Shown here one piece after another: positions 1-12,700 of a stretch of 64,000 bases of DNA. The position numbers were made by a program, and so were the translations under genes. Source of the DNA: Carallia brachiata (taxonomy: Eukaryota; Streptophyta; Magnoliopsida; Malpighiales; Rhizophoraceae); the NCBI GenBank assembly GCA_021464245.1, contig JADCRB010000068.1, positions 2,476,797 through 2,540,796 on the forward strand, written 5' to 3'. A model generated the notes under the pieces. The model searched no databases, had not been told where the DNA came from, and was given only the letters and a program-made list of their open reading frames with translations. Within the stretch, counting starts at the first letter, position 1; each line of letters starts with the position of its first letter.

Positions 1-357
1 TGGAGCCCCCAGTACCCTGAGGTTTCCGTCTGCTATAGCAAAAGTGCCATTTGAATCCGTTATTGACCTATCACGATTAGCGACCCACACAACAACTGGT
101 GGGAGTCGTCTACAATACCATATGCCTAAATATCTGTGGATACCATCTCTTCTTTCACTTGGAGTAAAGAATCCAAGTTCAAATCTTTCTCCGGCAGAGA
201 TAAGAGTAGCTCCGTCTCTGAGTGGAGTGTTGATGGTCAGTATATCCCTTGCTAAGCCTATCGAAGAATGACAAAAACATAAAACTAACGTCAATAGTTT
301 GAAGAGGCAGGATAGCATGTGGGTTACAGAGCTTGTGGCAATGGCTGTTTTAAGCAT
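1..357 (-). CDS. G-type lectin S-receptor-like kinase, 5' part (cut by window edge)
   Basis: Reading leftward from the ATG at 357, the frame stays open to base 1. It encodes a hydrophobic signal peptide and then the start of a bulb-type (mannose-binding) lectin domain with the family motifs [19 protein letters not shown] and [10 protein letters not shown]. It parallels the first 119 codons or so of the complete gene at 9,788-14,309. It keeps the usual family sequence T-P-L-R-D-G before the lectin domain, where the other copy has a short insertion. The rest of the ectodomain, the membrane segment and the kinase lie outside the window, so whether the gene is functional cannot be judged. An in-frame ATG at 318 is an alternative start. 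Confidence 0.85.
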   Translation of the reverse strand, partial: MLKTAIATSSVTHMLSCLFKLLTLVLCFCHSSIGLARDILTINTPLRDGATLISAGERFELGFFTPSERRDGIHRYLGIWYCRRLPPVVVWVANRDRSITDSNGTFAIADGNLRVLGAP

Positions 358-673
358 TCTTATCCCTTCGACTGCCATGAAAGAGGGGGTGGGGAGGGGG
401 AGAACGAAGAAGCCAATAATTACTACTCTGATTGCAGGAATATTGTTGACCTCCGAAGTCTTCTCTACGTGTCCTTTTTGGGGCGGAGCAAATGGCTCAT
501 TGACTGGCGACCAATCCACATTTTGTTTCAGTAGTCCCAACCAATCATGCTTCCTGTATCGTCGTGGATTTTTCTTCGCCAGGGACCCCGTGAGAAGACT
601 ACTGGTCACGCAATGCATTAAAGGAGGCTACCGGCCATACAATGCATTGGCAGGAAGAAAAAATAATTAGAGT

Positions 674-849
674 TTCGAATATTTTTATATTAAGTAGTAT
701 TTTAATTAAAATTAAAATTAATATTTTTAAATAAAAATTAATATTTTAAAAATATTGATTATTTTTATATTTTAAAAATTATTAATTTTATTTTAAAAAT
801 ATCAATAATAATTTCAATTAAAATATTATCAAAATAAAAATATCTGAAA
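674..849. mobile_element. Short AT-rich inverted-repeat element (MITE-like), copy A only
   Basis: The ends are inverted: 'tttcgaatatttttat' on the left, and 'ataaaaatatctgaaa' on the right, which reads back as 'tttcagatatttttat'. Complementarity continues inward with TTTTAATT/AATTAAAA blocks. The matching place in copy B (around 14,570) lacks it, so it inserted after the duplication or was lost from B. No clear target duplication is visible. Confidence 0.5.
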
Positions 850-1029
850 TATGTATGCGTCCTCTTAATGCTAGTGCAACATCACGCAGAAAAAGAAAGA
901 CATTGCGATTACCTTCACTCTTTTGTTTGGAACTACAATGTAAAGTTCAGACGGCTGGTATACGCCGGAGGACTGTTTTGACCTTTTAAATAATACTTCA
1001 CATTATTGTTTCTCTTTGACGAACACACG

Positions 1030-1110
1030 GTCGAATTGTCCGAGTGGTTAAAGAGAGTCTTGAAATCCGACAATACTTCCCCCGCGCAGGTTCGAACACA
1101 GCTGTCGACG
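1030..1110 (+). pseudogene. Decayed tRNA-Ser(UGA)
   Basis: This is the counterpart of the tRNA-Ser sequence at 14,777-14,858. It keeps the D-arm segment CCGAGTGGTTAA, the CTTGAAA anticodon loop, the GGTTCGAAC T-loop and the GTCGACG 3' end. The anticodon stem no longer pairs and the variable arm is altered, so it should not fold as a working tRNA. A TTTTT run follows at 1,125. Confidence 0.75.
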
Positions 1111-1869
1111 CCATGGTGGGCAACTTTTTCAATCTTTATTCTTGATTTTCTGGAGTGGACTTCTGTACTCTTCATGGTCTTCTAAATAGAAAAGCATGCG
1201 CAATCAGGAATATTGCAACTATTGTGGCAAATTTTAGTGCGTAGTTTTCTATTCAATGATTCGCAATTCCGTTATGTTCCTCGTCGCAAGACAAATGGGT
1301 TTAGTCCTTTCGGAAGCTGCAAATCACGGGCTTACCATTCCAAACCCGCTCAGCAATTCAATTATATGATGGGCTATATAAAAATCTCGGGGCCTACCTG
1401 GCGAAAGGGAAGGACTTTCGTAGAATTCCTAAAAAAATAATTAAAAAAACAATAAACAAAAGGAAAATAAACGTAAACAAATGGATAATGCCGCCAAGGG
1501 ATGGCAAAAGACTCTTAGAATTCCTAAAAAAATTATTAAAAAAAAGAAAGATTTTCATAAAAAATTTGTTATAGATAATCACTTTATACTTTTTTTTCAC
1601 GATCATTAATAAAAAATCAATATATCAACACTTCTCAATAGTAAATATATAATATATTTGACTTTCAATTTTTTGAAAATTAATTAACACATATGACATA
1701 TGAGACTATAAAAGAGAAGATAAAAATGATTGTCATTCACAAAATTCTTCATAAAAACATAAACCAAAGAGGGAACTCAGTTTAATTGAATTGATTAGAA
1801 GGAATATCTCCTACATGTGAGATTAGAGCAAAACTTTTGATTCCTCCCTCACTTTTTCTCATCTCTTAT
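1111..1869. other. Intergenic, homologous to 14,859-15,890
   Basis: No gene is supported. The first 320 bases match the sequence downstream of the copy B tRNA. From about 1,425 a segment 'gaattcctaaaaa...aagactctta' occurs once. In copy B the same segment is present as two inverted arms around an insertion (15,155-15,545). Confidence 0.7.
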
Positions 1870-2245
1870 GGTGTGTTTGGATTTGTGAGAAAATGATGAA
1901 AAAAAAAAAGTTATGCGAAAGAAAGTTCTAAGAAAAAAAGTAATTTAAATAAATGAGAAAATTGTGAGAAGGAAAGTAATGAAAAAAAAATAATTAAGAA
2001 AGTTGTGAGACAAAAGGTTATTAAAAAAATAAATTGTTTACATAGATGAGAAATATGTGAAAAAGAAAGTGATGAAAAAGAAAATAATAAAAGAAGTTGT
2101 AGGATAAAAAAGTTATCAAAAATAAATTATTTAGATTGATGAGAAATATGTGAAAATGAATATAATGAAAAAAATAATGTAATGATAATTATATTTTGGT
2201 GAGAATCTAATTATTTTTTATAATTTTTATAAATCCAAACACACC
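1870..2245. mobile_element. MITE with GGTGTGTTTGGATTT termini
   Basis: The left end is GGTGTGTTTGGATTT and the right end is AAATCCAAACACACC, a perfect 15-bp terminal inverted repeat. The 376-bp interior is AT-rich and built of short 'gatgagaaatatgtgaaa'-like repeats with no coding capacity. A strongly diverged counterpart lies near 15,890-16,150, so this copy probably predates the segmental duplication. Target duplications are not evident. Confidence 0.75.
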
Positions 2246-2754
2246 TTGATAATAGTTAAAGTGTAACAAAAGGGAAATAAAAAAAGGATAAATGATTATG
2301 CCCCGATCATTTTCATCTCGATCATTGTTTGTAATATAATAACAGTTATTTTTTGTGTAATAACAGCGATAAAATGTGCAAAAAAATAATAATTTTTTCT
2401 TCTTATTTTTGTTACATATTTTATAAACGTGAGTGTAAAAAAATTTTTACTTATTACATTATAGACAATTTTTCAGATAATTTTGTTGAGCCATGTAATA
2501 GACTCATAAAAAGAAACTACAAAAGTAGATGGTACGAAATGTTTTTTTTTTTTCCGAGAGTTGCCCGAATTACAACAAAGAATTAAGTTTTTGCAACCAC
2601 ATTTCAATTTTTTGTAAAAAAAAATGATATAATTTTACTTCTTTTTCTTGTTGAAGAAAAAGAAATCGTTGTTGTATAAAATTAAATATTTGTTATAATT
2701 CAGATAAATTTCGGACAAAAAAAAATCGGGCAATTTACCCGTGCCCCATAAAAA

Positions 2755-2945
2755 AACAGGCCCCCGCGTACGTGAGATGGCGCTCCCTCAGGAGCGCGTC
2801 CTACGTAGGTGCAAAAGAACCGACTCTAACCAGGTCAGCGAATCCGCGTCTAGGATACTATTCTCGCACCACGTAAAACGGCATGTTGCCGTCCTACTCA
2901 GAAAATTGTTCTCTTGAACGCAAATCAGCGGAAAATCAACTAAAA
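2755..2945. promoter_or_regulatory. Conserved GC-rich ACGT block, copy A
   Basis: This GC-rich patch of about 190 bp sits in AT-rich sequence and is conserved with 16,222-16,400. It contains several ACGT cores (GTACGTGAG, CTACGTAGG, CCACGTAAA) and the shared segment 'ttgccgtcctactcag'. No reading frame is preserved between the copies. It lies about 2 kb upstream of the B-box pseudogene. A bZIP/bHLH-bound regulatory module is a reasonable guess; a noncoding transcript is another. Confidence 0.4.
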
Positions 2946-4575
2946 ACGTTGCATATATCAACGCATAAAACCATTTTAGACAGGAATCGATACTAGTTGC
3001 ATAGAATATTTTTTTAATGTATAATAACAGTTAGTGATAAAACTTATAAACATTGCTTTTACAACTAAAAAAGGTATTTACAGGTAATCATAATATTTAC
3101 TGGTTGAAGTTAATTTTTTTATTATTGTTGACGTCCTCATTTAATCATTTTTACAAGCCGAATTTATCACCTAAATATTATTGAATTTGAATAAATCTTT
3201 TTTACATTCGATTATAATATTAACGAGTTTAAAAACACACAATGCGTGTTCTACATTTAATCTCTGAAATTAGGGGGTAAGGGACGGAGGAAGGATTGAA
3301 ACATAGACTAATGTGATAGAAGTACACTAAATCGGTAACAGACTATTAACTCAAATAATAATAAAAAAGGTATTTATAAACAAAAAATATATGTGTAATG
3401 ACTAACGAATATATAAATGTGCATACCACAATTATAATATAACGGAAGAGGTTTGTTATTAATATTCACCTTTTATTTTCTCTTTTATAATTATTAATTA
3501 AAAATTAATATATCAACGCCTCTCAATAATAAATTTATAACATAGTTGACAGTCTAACTTTTTGATATCTGATTAACACATACCATAAATAAACCATTAC
3601 AAAAGAGAAGATGAAAAAAATTGTACCTAACATAATCCATAACAAAATACAAGATTGAGTTTGACACATAACAAATTTACTAAATTTATAAAACTACAAT
3701 CAAAAGAAAGAAGAAAAATCAAGCTACTGCTTTTTTTTTTTCTATAAAATAAAAAAATAAGCATGACATCTTACAGTTTTACAAGAAAAAAATATCTCTA
3801 ATTTGTAATTAATCATTATTTTTTCTATATTAAATTGAATTATTATATGATCTATATAGTTTTTTCTATAGTAAAGATTAAATGAGAAAGTTAACAAAAA
3901 TCTCTAACTTTAATATGCAGATGGAATGACCAATATATCTACAAATATTTAAAAAAAAAAAATACAAGCGACCGAAAAAGAGAATGTGAGTTGAATCCAA
4001 TAACGTAATTTTTGAACATTGATTATTGTAATATAGTAATTATAAAATTTCGTTTATTAAGGTCATAAGTTTCATCCTCGCCAACGTGTTTGCTGCTTAC
4101 TCCACAGTCTGTACAGTTGTGTGAAAAAACGTGCGACCCCGCTACTTTTCATTTTATTTTAAAGAAAAATATATTAGAACAAAAAAAATTATAAATAAAA
4201 ATTAGTATTTTTTATTTACCTTTTATTATAAATATTAATTATTTAATTATATAAAATAATTAATTTATTATATTATAATTATTCTCTATTAATTATTTAA
4301 TGGGTCTGGACTCTTATTTTAATGATAAAAAAAGTTTTAAAATAAAAAGCAACAGCCAGACTGTCAGGTGGCTTTCCGCGCATTTTCTTCATGCCCTCCG
4401 CATGGTTCTCACCCTCTGAAAACAACGAAAATTGTCCGAAACTAGGCAGAGAGAGAAATTCCGAGAGACTGAAAGGGGGAAAAGCACTGTGTCTGTCAAG
4501 AGGCAATTAAGAGATGGACAAATTCCGAAAAGTAGAGTAATAATATTGTAGCAGACCGTGAGACTTTAAAGGGAG
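2946..4575. other. AT-rich intergenic between GC block and B-box pseudogene
   Basis: No gene is supported. The sequence is homologous to about 16,401-18,600 and serves as an empty-site reference for two copy-B insertions (17,616-17,891 and about 18,234-18,420). The last 150 bases correspond to the 5' leader of the copy B B-box gene. Confidence 0.6.
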
Positions 4576-4784
4576 AAAAACGTTGGTGACACAGAAGAAA
4601 TGGGTAGGAAGGTATTAATAATAGAACTACAAAATATATTTATATAATAGTGTAAATTTTTTATATAATAAAAAATAATAAAATAATTTTTAATATTATA
4701 TTTTATTATATAAATAATAATAACTGTTATATTATTGATAAATTTTTTATTTATTAACTTATGTCCTTTTAACGAAACTTTTTT
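4576..4784. mobile_element. AT-rich insertion in the B-box leader, copy A only
   Basis: This 209-bp segment is absent from copy B. The heptamer AAGGGAG flanks it (4,569-4,575 and 4,785-4,791), while copy B reads straight through as 'ttttagggaactaaaatt'. The repeat looks like a target-site duplication of 7 or possibly 8 bp. The terminal repeats are weak, so the superfamily is unknown. It lies just upstream of the lost start codon. Confidence 0.55.
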
Positions 4785-4814
4785 AAGGGAGTTAAATTAA
4801 TTACATTCTTAACA

Positions 4815-5395
4815 GTGAAAAAGTGTGAGTTATGTTCTTACCAAAAAAAAAAAAAAAAAAAGTGTGAGCTATGCAAGTTTCCGGCGAGAACTTTCTGTGA
4901 ATCGGACCAAGCGAGTGTCTGCTGGGACTGCGACGCCAAAGTCCACGGAGCCAACTTTCTGTTGGCTAGGCACTCGCGAGGCCTCCTCTGCCATTCCTGC
5001 CAATCTCTCACTCCTTGGAGAGCCTCCGGTTCGGAACTCGGCCCCACGATTTCAGTCTGCGAGCGATGCACCAGTGAGTCACATATTAGAAAACACGAAG
5101 AAGAAGAAGGAAGCGGCGACAGTGTGAGTGCTAGTGAGGATGACGTTGACACCGAAGGAGACGATCTCGAAGACGGGACGAGCAAGATAACGGCCACGGC
5201 GACAATCAAGTTGTGCCATGGTCATCCACGCCGCCGCCGACTAGATCGCCGTCCTCTGCTTCTATGAGCGGCCAGGGTTCCGTGCGCAGGTTTGCCTGCA
5301 GTGATGGAGAGAATTTCGCATTTTTGAATGCCGCTTCACTGAAACGGGAGCCATCAAAACTCTGCAGATCATCGCTCTCGTCTTCAAGTCAGTCA
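4815..5395 (+). pseudogene. B-box zinc finger protein (BBX28/29-like), pseudogene
   Basis: This is the counterpart of the gene at 18,642. The start codon is GTG where copy B has ATG. Six codons downstream lies a microduplication: 'aaaaagtgtgag' occurs twice, separated by 'ttatgttcttacc' and a run of 19 A. The zinc-finger coding part is otherwise recognisable (CELC, WDCDAKVHGANF, ARHSRGLLC). A net 1-base loss in the acidic region near 5,180 throws the frame off, so the PWSS motif and everything after it are out of frame. The second exon seen in copy B is missing. Start loss, frameshift and missing 3' end together make a functional product very unlikely. Confidence 0.88.
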
Positions 5396-5785
5396 AATTT
5401 AATAATAACAAACAAGAACTATAATAAAGCCTCCATTACAAATTTAATTTGATGTTACACAAATTTTAAACAGTTAATAATTAAAATTTAAATAATAAAT
5501 TTATATCATTATTTTAAATTTAAATTATATATTTATTTATTTTTTCTACTTAAAATAAGGGACGCCGCTCTCCTCTTTAGGTCAGTCAAATTTACTCTTT
5601 TTTTTTTAAAAAAATAATAATAAATAACAAACAAAAAAAATAATAAAGCCTAAATTGCAAATTTAATTTGATGTTATACAAATTTTAAATAATTAATAAT
5701 TAAAATTTAAACAATAAATTTTTACCATTATTTTAAATTGAAATTATATATTTATTTACTTTTTTCTATTTAAAATGAGGGACAT
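5388..5785. repeat. Tandem duplication, about 193-bp unit
   Basis: The segment starting 'gtcagtcaaattt' at 5,388 recurs at 5,581, followed both times by 'aaatttaatttgatgtta' and AT-rich sequence ending in a 'ggga' motif. The unit spans the end of the B-box first exon and the start of its intron; copy B has it once. It therefore arose in copy A after the duplication. Confidence 0.75.
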
Positions 5786-5829
5786 CTAAGTGTTTGATTT
5801 TCATTTGGGGTCTTGAGTTAAGTTGATGT

Positions 5830-6930
5830 TAATGTTATTAAAACTGAACTAAACCAATCAATTCAACAGAAATAATTGAAAACCGATCTTTGATTTAGCT
5901 CAATTTACCCCTTAAAATTGGAGAGTATAACAATCGGTTAGAAACCGGCAAATCAGTCTCGATTTATCCTAATCAGTCAAGATTCTAGCAGCGACGTGGC
6001 AATTTAGCAGGCTGTCACGTGTCACGTGAAGGAGAAAGAAAATGCTGCAATAATTTCTTATCTGTCTCCGCTTCAAACTCACGTCACAGAGATTTGCCCG
6101 TCAATGTCAAACCACTACGCCAAACTCATCTTCTTGTCTTTATGTATACAATTAATTCTTTTATTACTTCAACGACAAAGCGCCGATCCATGGGTTTCTA
6201 TCGTTTTTTTTTCCCCCAAAATTTTCATAGTTTATTGATAATATTATAATTTTAAAAATATAATTTTATTATTAAATATATAAAATTAATTTATTATTTT
6301 ACTTTTATTTGATAACTTAACATTAAAAAATTGTGATGTACTAATATATTTCGTTTTATATTAAATTATAAATAAAATATAATTATATCTATTAAAAATC
6401 ATGTTAAGATTTACAAAACATTTTTTTTGAACAAAAACATATTATTGAATCTCTATCCATATATTATATTAATCAATTTCAAAATATAATAAATTATGCT
6501 AAAATTACATTTTCCTTAATTACTTACCTATCTTTATTCTTTAATATGTATTAATTTTTAAATTTTATCATATTTTAAATTATAAATTAAGTATAAAATC
6601 TCTCAAATATGATTTTATAATATGCATAAAACTTATATTTTGTATATTATTATACTTTACTCATTAATATTTTTATATAATATATATTTTTAATATATAT
6701 TTAAATTAAACACTGATTTTATCGGTTCAATTCCAACTAAAGTGGTTGAACCGGATGAACCTAAAACTTCTAAACATTTCAGTTCTATCACCGGTCCGGT
6801 TCTTACAACCTTGGTTAATGCATGAGCATGTCAGTTGTTTGTGAAGAATGGACATTGAGAATTTGATATTATCGCATTATATGAACATTTGGCCCTTTTT
6901 TCTTAGCCGGCATCTTTGTCGTAGTACATG
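5830..6930. mobile_element. About 1.1-kb insertion in copy A, unclassified transposon-like
   Basis: Copy B joins 'ggggtct' to 'ttttatgttgcttttttaaaatttaat' almost directly, while copy A has about 1.1 kb between them. The ends are rich in AACCGG/CCGGTT words (for example 'gttagaaaccggcaaatc' and 'aaccggatgaacc'), which recalls non-autonomous plant DNA transposons. The centre is AT-rich with no long frame. Exact termini and target duplication were not resolved. Confidence 0.4.
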
Positions 6931-9787
6931 AACAAGAATTTATTTTATGTTGCTTTTTTAAAATTTAATATATGATCTATGATATCAATTAACATTTAAA
7001 CTTTTAATTGGAATAATTTTTTAATATAATATCAGAGTTTTATTCTTTGGCAGTCTGGTATTCAAATCACCCAGTAGTATTGTATTTGAATCGCACTATT
7101 ATTCTCATTAATTGTAAATTATACAAATATATTGGCTTTGTCTTTTGTTTACTTTTTTTAGTTCAATGGATTGAAGAATATATTAGAGTTTGATATATAA
7201 TATGTTATATACTTTAAACCTCTATTAACAGTTTTAATTTTTTAAATAAAATGATTTCTTGACAATTTTTGAACTGCAAAAAGAAATATTAAGTGAGTTT
7301 TTTTATGTACAATTAAAATACAAGTAAAGTGATATATACTGTCAAATAATTAAAATTAAAAAAAAATAAGTTCATTATCGTTCTATAAAATATATGACCA
7401 CTTTAACAATATTTAAAATTATACTGTAGAATAGTGGAGCCCATTAAAAAAATGCCTCCGTGGACAAAAGAAAAAAAAGAAGAAATGCCTCCATTTTAAA
7501 CCACGTTCAATTTTTGGCGTTAATGTATGTAATGGCTTCTAAGTTCTAACAGCTTTAGGGCGTGGGCATGTCCTAAACTTTGATAAAGGTCGTGCACTTG
7601 ATGGATAGATCGATTGATCATAAGTGGCTATACTAACGTTGGACGTCAAAGAATCTCATGGCCAATCTTGAGGGCGTCAACGAGCAAATCCGACTGTTTA
7701 GCAAGTATCATCAAAATCGTTTTCAATCTTGCAAAGACAATGTATGTTTAATACTAATAATAGTCTTGACGAGAATTTGAGCCCAAATCCCATAGATTCT
7801 CTTACTTTTCTTTTTGTTGTTTTTTAAAATTGATAACTCATTGATTTGAAAATGGAGAGACGAGAAAAGAACTCGGATTCTCTTACATTACGCAAAAGGA
7901 AGATAGCATTTGTGTTTATATCGGGTTTGTGGTGGGGTAATCTCCATGGTCGCACCACTGGGCTGAGCCGAATCACAATAATAATGCTATAAGCTCCTCT
8001 TTCGGCACAAGAACCCGCAACCAGAAGCTTTCTTTATGGAAATTTCGCGTCGCCACGGCATTGTTTGTAATGGGCCTTCAAGCCTTTTTGATCGACATTC
8101 AACAAGCTTAAGAAAAATGACTTTCCACCTCCAAATTCGGACGGAGGAAGCTTAAACAGAGGGAAAAGACCAAAAAAGAAAAAGAAATAATAAAAAATGG
8201 CATTTGATTGGCAACTTCTTCCCTTCTCGTGGCAAAATCAATTAGTAAGTTAGGAATAGTGTTTTTAGGTTTTGACTGCTCAAATTTTTTCTTAAACGTT
8301 TATCAATAGTAATTTATTAGTAATATTTAATTTCTAATAAATTGGATCTGATGCCAACATACATGGCTTGTGGGGTTAATTTTTTATTTTTTATTTTTTA
8401 AGAATGAGTATGGAAACTGAATTATTTTGCTTTGACTATCCTCAATTTGATTTCTGAATTTCCACTGGGGCTGGTCTGGGGTCGTATAGGATAGAAACTG
8501 AAATTCTCCTGCTCTTGTTTGTTGTTTAATTTGTTGTTGCGCAAATTCATTCCAAAGGTGGTCAGGTTGTTGCGCAAATTTATAAAAGTGAACCATAGAT
8601 ACGCATAAAACTTGAATAAGTGCAAAAATAAAAAATAATTTATGCCTAACGGTAACTTTTCCTTGTTGGTTTTGGATTCCTTCCTTTATACGCTATATGG
8701 GATTTCCCGGTCGGTGCAGCAGTCCTGGCATTCTTTCTACTGGACTGGAGCAAAAAGGTTTTTATTTTTGTTTTTTTGGTCAAAGCAAAAGGGATTTTCT
8801 TGTCAGCCAGAAAAGTGCACGTGGCTGTTGCCCTGTTCCTTGTCTCCCTCTTTTGGTTTTTTTTTTTTGTTGGAGCAAGCTGCCCTGTTCCTTCATTTTT
8901 GGTTTGGAACTGTCAATATATAATTTATTGGACTGATTAATAGACTGATTAATCTGAATTAATCAAGCATAATTTTAAAAGACTGTAAAGGTCTCTTAAT
9001 AAGTATTTAACGCGATTATATTTTAAAAATTTAAATCAAAATTTATAATTAAATAATATCAAATTCTTATTATCTGAACCAACGCTTGTTAACGTTGCTC
9101 TGTTCCTCTCAGAGCCGTTTGTTTCTTTTTGTGTTAGATGGGATTTCCCTGTGAGGGTCGGGTTTTTTTTTTTTTCCATGGGTGGGCTTTTTAGTTTAGG
9201 GCTTGATGATTATGAATACTTGGGCCTAGGGTTCTATGAGCCCAAAAGACAACATCATGCTGATTATTAAAAAAGACGTCTTACGAAACCCAAAAAAAAA
9301 AGTCAAAAAAAAATGTCTTGTATTTTTAATATAATTAATTATAACATTTTGTTAAATTTTTTAATTATATATTTAAATTTTAGTGATTCTATTTTTTTTT
9401 AATATTTTTTCTGCCTTCTTAATAACAAAGGACGTTTTTATTGATTATTTGATCTCTTTTTTTATTTCTGAAAAGCATGATGTCCTTGTGCACTTTCATA
9501 TTCGTGGAATATGGAGAATGGACCACGGTACAAAAAATTTTCCATTATCTTAAAACTCTTCTATTGTTGTTCGAGAGACATTTTAATAAATAAAAATTTA
9601 AATTTCTATTATAAAAATTTCGGATTCTAACCTTTAAAAAATATATATATATAATTTATAAAAATAAGTACGACCGCTCCTATTACACAACTCATATCCA
9701 ACTATTATATTCACAGCCTTTGGTGTATGAGAAGATCTTACATACCTTACATGAATACTGCAGGAAAAAAATTTGGAACGTACAACT
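6931..9787. other. Intergenic between duplication copies
   Basis: Sequence to about 7,690 matches 19,800-20,560. Beyond that it is unique in the window and mostly AT-rich, with T-rich runs around 8,750-8,920. I see no supportable gene. The 3' end of the minus-strand receptor kinase begins at 9,788. Confidence 0.6.
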
Positions 9788-12700
9788 CTAAAGGTTTCCT
9801 GTGACCATCACGTCCTCCGATTCCACCTTACCTGAAGAAGAAGCTGTTCCTGTGGTAGAAGGATATCTCCTTGCAACAAATGCTGGTTCTTTAGGACTTG
9901 GAAGACTTGCAGTTCCAGTTCCAAGCATTAAGACTACATTTGACATGGTGGGACGCTCACGAGGTTCTTCTTGTACGCACAACAGCGCAACATTCACACA
10001 CCTTACAAATTCATCTGCATTGCAAGTCTCACGTATTGCCTCATCCATCAATTCAATTGCCTGTTTTTCTTTCCACAATCTCCATGCCTGGAGAGGGGGG
10101 AGGGAAGATCAGAACCTTAAGCTTAAATTGTAGCGGAGACCAACATAGGATACTGGAGAGTGTGTAAGGATACAAAGTATTTACATGGCCTAGAAGAATA
10201 AATGCTTCCTCAGACTTGTAAAATTGTGTGTTTCTTTTTCCACTGAGAATCTCAAGCAGAACTACTCCAAAACTAAAGACATCTGACTTGATGGAGAAAA
10301 GGCCATCCAATGCATATTCTGGAGACATGTAGCCGCTGTACAAAACGTAAGCAATATAATTCCAGGTGCATAACTTAGATGAAAAAAGACAAAAAAAAAA
10401 GACAAAAAATGATGAAATGAGACAACTTACTAAGTCCCAATCACTCTCTCTGTGCTTGCCTCCGTTTGCTTGCCACCAAAGATTCTTGCTAAACCAAAGT
10501 CAGAAATTTTTGGGGTCATCTCCTCATCCAAGAGGACGTTGCTCAATTTCAAATCTCTATGTATGATCCTCAACCTAGAATCATGATGAAGATATTGCAG
10601 TCCTCGAGCAATCCCCATGATAATGTCGAATCGTTGATTCCAATTCAGGAGCATACATCGCGTTCGATCTTGCGTGGTTTTGGCATAAAAGTATACAATG
10701 TCAATGCTTCTTATCAAACAGTAGCTTTATTATATAATATGGAAGAGGGAACTGAAAGACATAAAATTTAGAAACTAACCAAATACGAAGGAGTCCAAGC
10801 TTTTATTGGGCATGTATTCATAGATTAACATTTTTTCAGGTCCTTCAATACAGTAACCCAAAAGTCTTACAAGATTCTTATGTTGAAGTTTGGCAATCAA
10901 AATAACCTCGTTCTTAAATTCCTCCAAGCCTTGCCCTGAACCACTAGAAAGTCTCTTCACAGCGATTTCTTGTCCCCCTAAGAACATACCCTGAGCATCA
11001 TTTAATGCAGAGGACCCATACTTATATTAGTTGGGAAATTAACTATAATCACTTTTCTTTCAACAAGAGACGCTTGCACATTTACCTTATAAACAGGGCC
11101 AAAACCCCCTTGTCCTAGCTTGTTTGCATCTGAGAAATTATCAGTAGCAGCTAATATGCATTCTAAATCAATAAATGGTACACCTATGCCTTCTCTTTCT
11201 CCTTCTTTGAATTGGCCAGAATCAATGAATTCTTTGACTCTTCTCTCACTTTCATACAATCGGAATGCTACATTTCCCCGACCGATTTCCCTATTTTCTA
11301 TGTCAAGGAAAATTTTAAAAAGCATTTATTAATCAAGCTACTTTCCCATATAATTTGATAAAAAGAAAGAGGACCACATAATTAATATATTGATACCTTG
11401 TCCACGGACCGCCCTTGTTCTTCGGAAATAATACAAATAAACAACAGCACATGAGATGATTAGAAGAATTGCGAGGGCTGGAAAAAGTATCGGATAAATT
11501 GATCTTTGTTTCTTCCCAAACCCCTCATGTCCGTTTGAGAAATCAATTCCTGAAAATAGCAAAGAGAAAGACATGAGAGTTGACTAGAACATTCAGACAA
11601 CTTGGCTACATTAGAGATTTTAATAGAAGTTATAATTGTGGCAGCAAACGTGCAGTGAACTAGGTGAGTTATACGAGTGATATTAAACGATAAACATACA
11701 AAATCAGTGTGCTCCCACTTGTTAGGTTGTTTATCATATCGTGTAAAATTAGTTATTAATTTCTATATTTGTATCGTAAAATCATTTATTCAGTTGTTCA
11801 AAATGCCTCAATAACCTTTGATGCATAATGATACATAGAATCCTCACCTTGAGTACAATTTAGAGCTGAGCCATTCCACTTGGAGCCTCCAGGACAAAGG
11901 CACCGTTTCTTACCATCACTTGTAGCTACATTGCATACCGTGAGTGGCCAATCCTTACAATCTGAAGAGGAAGTGCACGTTGGCTCAGGCGGCAGCGGCC
12001 AACCAATTCCAATCTCAGTAAAATTTGTTGATGGATTGTTAATACACCAATTCGTCATGTAAAATGGGGAGGATAGGTTGAGCCGCGAGACCAGTGAACC
12101 ATTAGATGTACAATCTGTATCTGTATGAATAGAAAATGTCCTTGATTTTTGGTCAATATTTGTTACCGTATATCTTCCATTGGATGCCTTGAAGTAAAGT
12201 TCACCAGCGTCATCGTCACATTGAAAGTTGGAATACATTGGTTCACCGCAGTTTTTTCCCGTGCTCAGTGGGTAGGGGATTATGATAGTGTCACAAGTGC
12301 CACAAGCTTTGTCTGTTGATTCTGCCAAAGCAAAAATTCTAATGTCAAAATCAACGAAGTAAGCTGTCACTCTCTCCACACGCAATTATATTTTGAATTT
12401 CATCAGTTATTACAATTTTAACTGCAAGAATTCAATTGATGGTGATCAGACTACACAGCATTCTGAGAGGACAAGCAAATGCTATTCTGATGTAATTTGA
12501 CCCGTAGTCCGGTGCAAAAGTGTCCAAATGAGAGTCTTACCTCTTGGCCATATGGACAAGAATTTGATCTCTAGACCTAAAACTAATAGTTTGGCTAATT
12601 CTACTAAACATATTGATTAGTGGATTTGTGGTTGTTAACTTGTGGTGAGCATCATAAGTCAAGCCAAAACAACATTAATTGTGGATTCTAACATGGAAAG

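Larger units (their letters stand above)
1..7690. repeat. Segmental duplication, copy A
   Basis: This segment is colinear and in the same orientation as about 13,944-20,560. Matching landmarks are the receptor-kinase 5' end (18 vs 13,961), the tRNA-Ser sequence (1,030 vs 14,777), the GC-rich block (2,761 vs about 16,226), the B-box gene (4,815 vs 18,642) and a shared tail containing 'cgtgggcatgtcctaaact' (7,562 vs 20,450). The offset drifts from about 13.95 to 12.9 kb because each copy gained different insertions. Copy A continues past the left edge. Homology fades near 7,690. Confidence 0.92.

Noticed and set aside
299..670. Plus-strand frame of 123 codons, with a similar one at 14,251
   Set aside because: Antisense to the signal-peptide region of the receptor kinases; similarity between the two copies follows from the duplication.
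8642..8936. 93- and 79-codon overlapping frames
   Set aside because: Phe/Trp/Ser-rich low-complexity translation of T-rich DNA without any homology signal.
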